Assembly (NCBI GenBank): GCA_004565275.1
Contig: SDOX01000122.1
Coordinates: forward strand, 446,642-510,641
Source: Nannochloropsis salina CCMP1776
Lineage: Eukaryota; Sar; Eustigmatophyceae; Eustigmatales; Monodopsidaceae
Length of the DNA stretch: 64,000 nucleotides
Direction of reading: 5' to 3'
Below, in pieces: positions 63,301 to 64,000 of this stretch. Each line of letters opens with the position of its first letter. The first letter of the stretch is position 1. The notes beneath the pieces were generated by a model. That model did no database searches, was not told where the DNA came from, and saw only the letters and a list, made by a program, of their open reading frames with translations. The position numbers and the translations under genes are program-made.

Positions 63301-63781
63301 AAAGCGCCTGTGCGTAAAACATTTTGTATTCTTCTTCGCCAGGGCACAGATGAAGTAATGCTTCATATGTTTTTATGGCAGATGAGTAATTCTGCGAGTG
63401 ATAGTAACAGAACCCAAGCAGCGAAAGTACCGCCCGGCTCCGCGGTAAACGCTGTTGTGAGATCAAAAGTAAAATTTTCCACAGAGATGGGCAAGACGTG
63501 AGAGGATGCAAGCCTCGTTTACCCCATCGCATCCTGAGTACTATCGTAGTACCTGCAATTGCACGCGCAGAATCGAAATTGCGCAAGGGTAGTTTCCGCC
63601 CTTAATGTAACTGTATATTGTGCCAGTATATTGCCCCTGCAAGGTGGTGTGAACGGAAATACCGGTGTTTGATCTGTTCATATTTCACCTTCTACGACAT
63701 GGGTACTCAATTTGGGGCTGCACACACCTCCAAGCTCCCCGATAATTGATGCCGAAATGTGTCCTGAAGAGCGTCAAGCAT
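60380..63781 (-). CDS. TTC30: IFT70/TTC30/DYF-1 intraflagellar transport protein
   Basis: The predicted join is complement(60380..60671, 60866..61200, 61420..61506, 61704..62258, 62462..62731, 62943..63056, 63215..63451, 63553..63636, 63728..63781), 675 residues; all eight introns keep phase, and the length matches the family (about 665). IFT70 is a TPR superhelix wrapped around IFT52 in the IFT-B core that carries tubulin and other cargo in cilia. Conserved blocks: LPRSRAVLSLLGFCYYHSQN, FGAILYKEGKYEDAREKYIE, DLAYNIALCSYQSKQFGVAL, RSVGNSPVLQDTYLIEAFNL, LEEELDPVTLHNEALVHM, VEKLFRQSAEFCSEHEVWKL, VLANLCVSYIMTSQNEAAEE and KRCLLALADNMAKHLITL. The start at 63781 (MLDALQDTFRHQL) is the most likely; the exon could extend upstream, so the first residues are uncertain. 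Confidence 0.92.
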
Positions 63782-64000
63782 CGCGCGATATGCCTGTCCA
63801 TATGATGGAGAGTTTACAGCTGAAGAAGAGGCGATCAACCACAGAGTCACATGTCGAGATGTGGGAGGGTAATTGAAGCAAACATAGTACTACTAGTATG
63901 TTCGCTGTTCGTCGCGTGCGTCGTCGTGATGTGCCTATCCGGCCGGCGGCGTGCTAGAAGCACTAGATCCTTGTAAACATTTCGTCATACTCTGTCACAT
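63782..64000. other. upstream flank of IFT70 at the window edge
   Basis: A pyrimidine-rich acceptor-like CTCTTCTTCAG (minus strand, near 63820) precedes the first assigned IFT70 exon, which leaves room for a longer N terminus or a non-coding first exon beyond the window. Confidence 0.4.

Overview
The window looks like nuclear DNA of a photosynthetic heterokont (stramenopile) alga. A small-celled eustigmatophyte of the Nannochloropsis/Microchloropsis type fits best. The basis is: several predicted proteins start with an ER-type signal peptide followed by phenylalanine at the expected cleavage point, the bipartite plastid signal of complex-plastid algae (ferrochelatase, glycyl-tRNA synthetase, thioredoxin, DUF1995 protein, SQD2); spliceosomal introns are present but few; the gene set is a normal eukaryotic housekeeping set. 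The genus is an inference, not a match. I saw no rRNA, tRNA, CRISPR array, transposon or viral element.

Layout, left to right: a four-exon COX7C-like mitochondrial microgene (-); LBR/ERG24-type sterol C14 reductase (+); plastid ferrochelatase with a C-terminal CAB-like segment (-); purine enzyme ATIC (+); mitochondrial ribosomal protein uL1 (+); small PH-domain protein (-); FLY/Tul1-type membrane RING E3 ligase (+); splicing factor BUD31 (-); nucleolar MYBBP1A/Pol5 (+); GARP subunit VPS54 (-); ABCG transporter with a propeller-like ectodomain (+); glycyl-tRNA synthetase (-); plastid thioredoxin (+); nucleoredoxin-like protein (-); Rab8-like GTPase (+); MUG/TDG-family DNA glycosylase (+); disordered RGG-rich protein (-); DUF1995 plastid protein (+); GEN/XPG nuclease (-); sulfolipid synthase SQD2 (-); plastid KsgA-type rRNA dimethylase (-); a possible 51-residue microgene (-); XRN2/Rat1 exonuclease (-); DGAT2 (+); nine-exon ciliary IFT70/TTC30 (-).

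The genes do not form one pathway. They are unrelated housekeeping genes packed tightly, with adjacent genes usually on opposite strands, so many share a divergent promoter region of about 0.3-1 kb. Thematic groups are plastid function (ferrochelatase, GlyRS, thioredoxin, DUF1995, SQD2, KsgA), membrane traffic (VPS54, Rab8, PH protein, FLY E3), nucleic-acid maintenance (BUD31, XRN2, GEN, MUG/TDG, MYBBP1A), lipid metabolism (sterol reductase, SQD2, DGAT2) and a cilium gene.

Exon joins were worked out by eye from GT..AG sites, reading phase and protein family conservation. They are predictions that transcript data could confirm. Introns cluster near start codons in most genes. IFT70 is the exception, with introns along its whole length.
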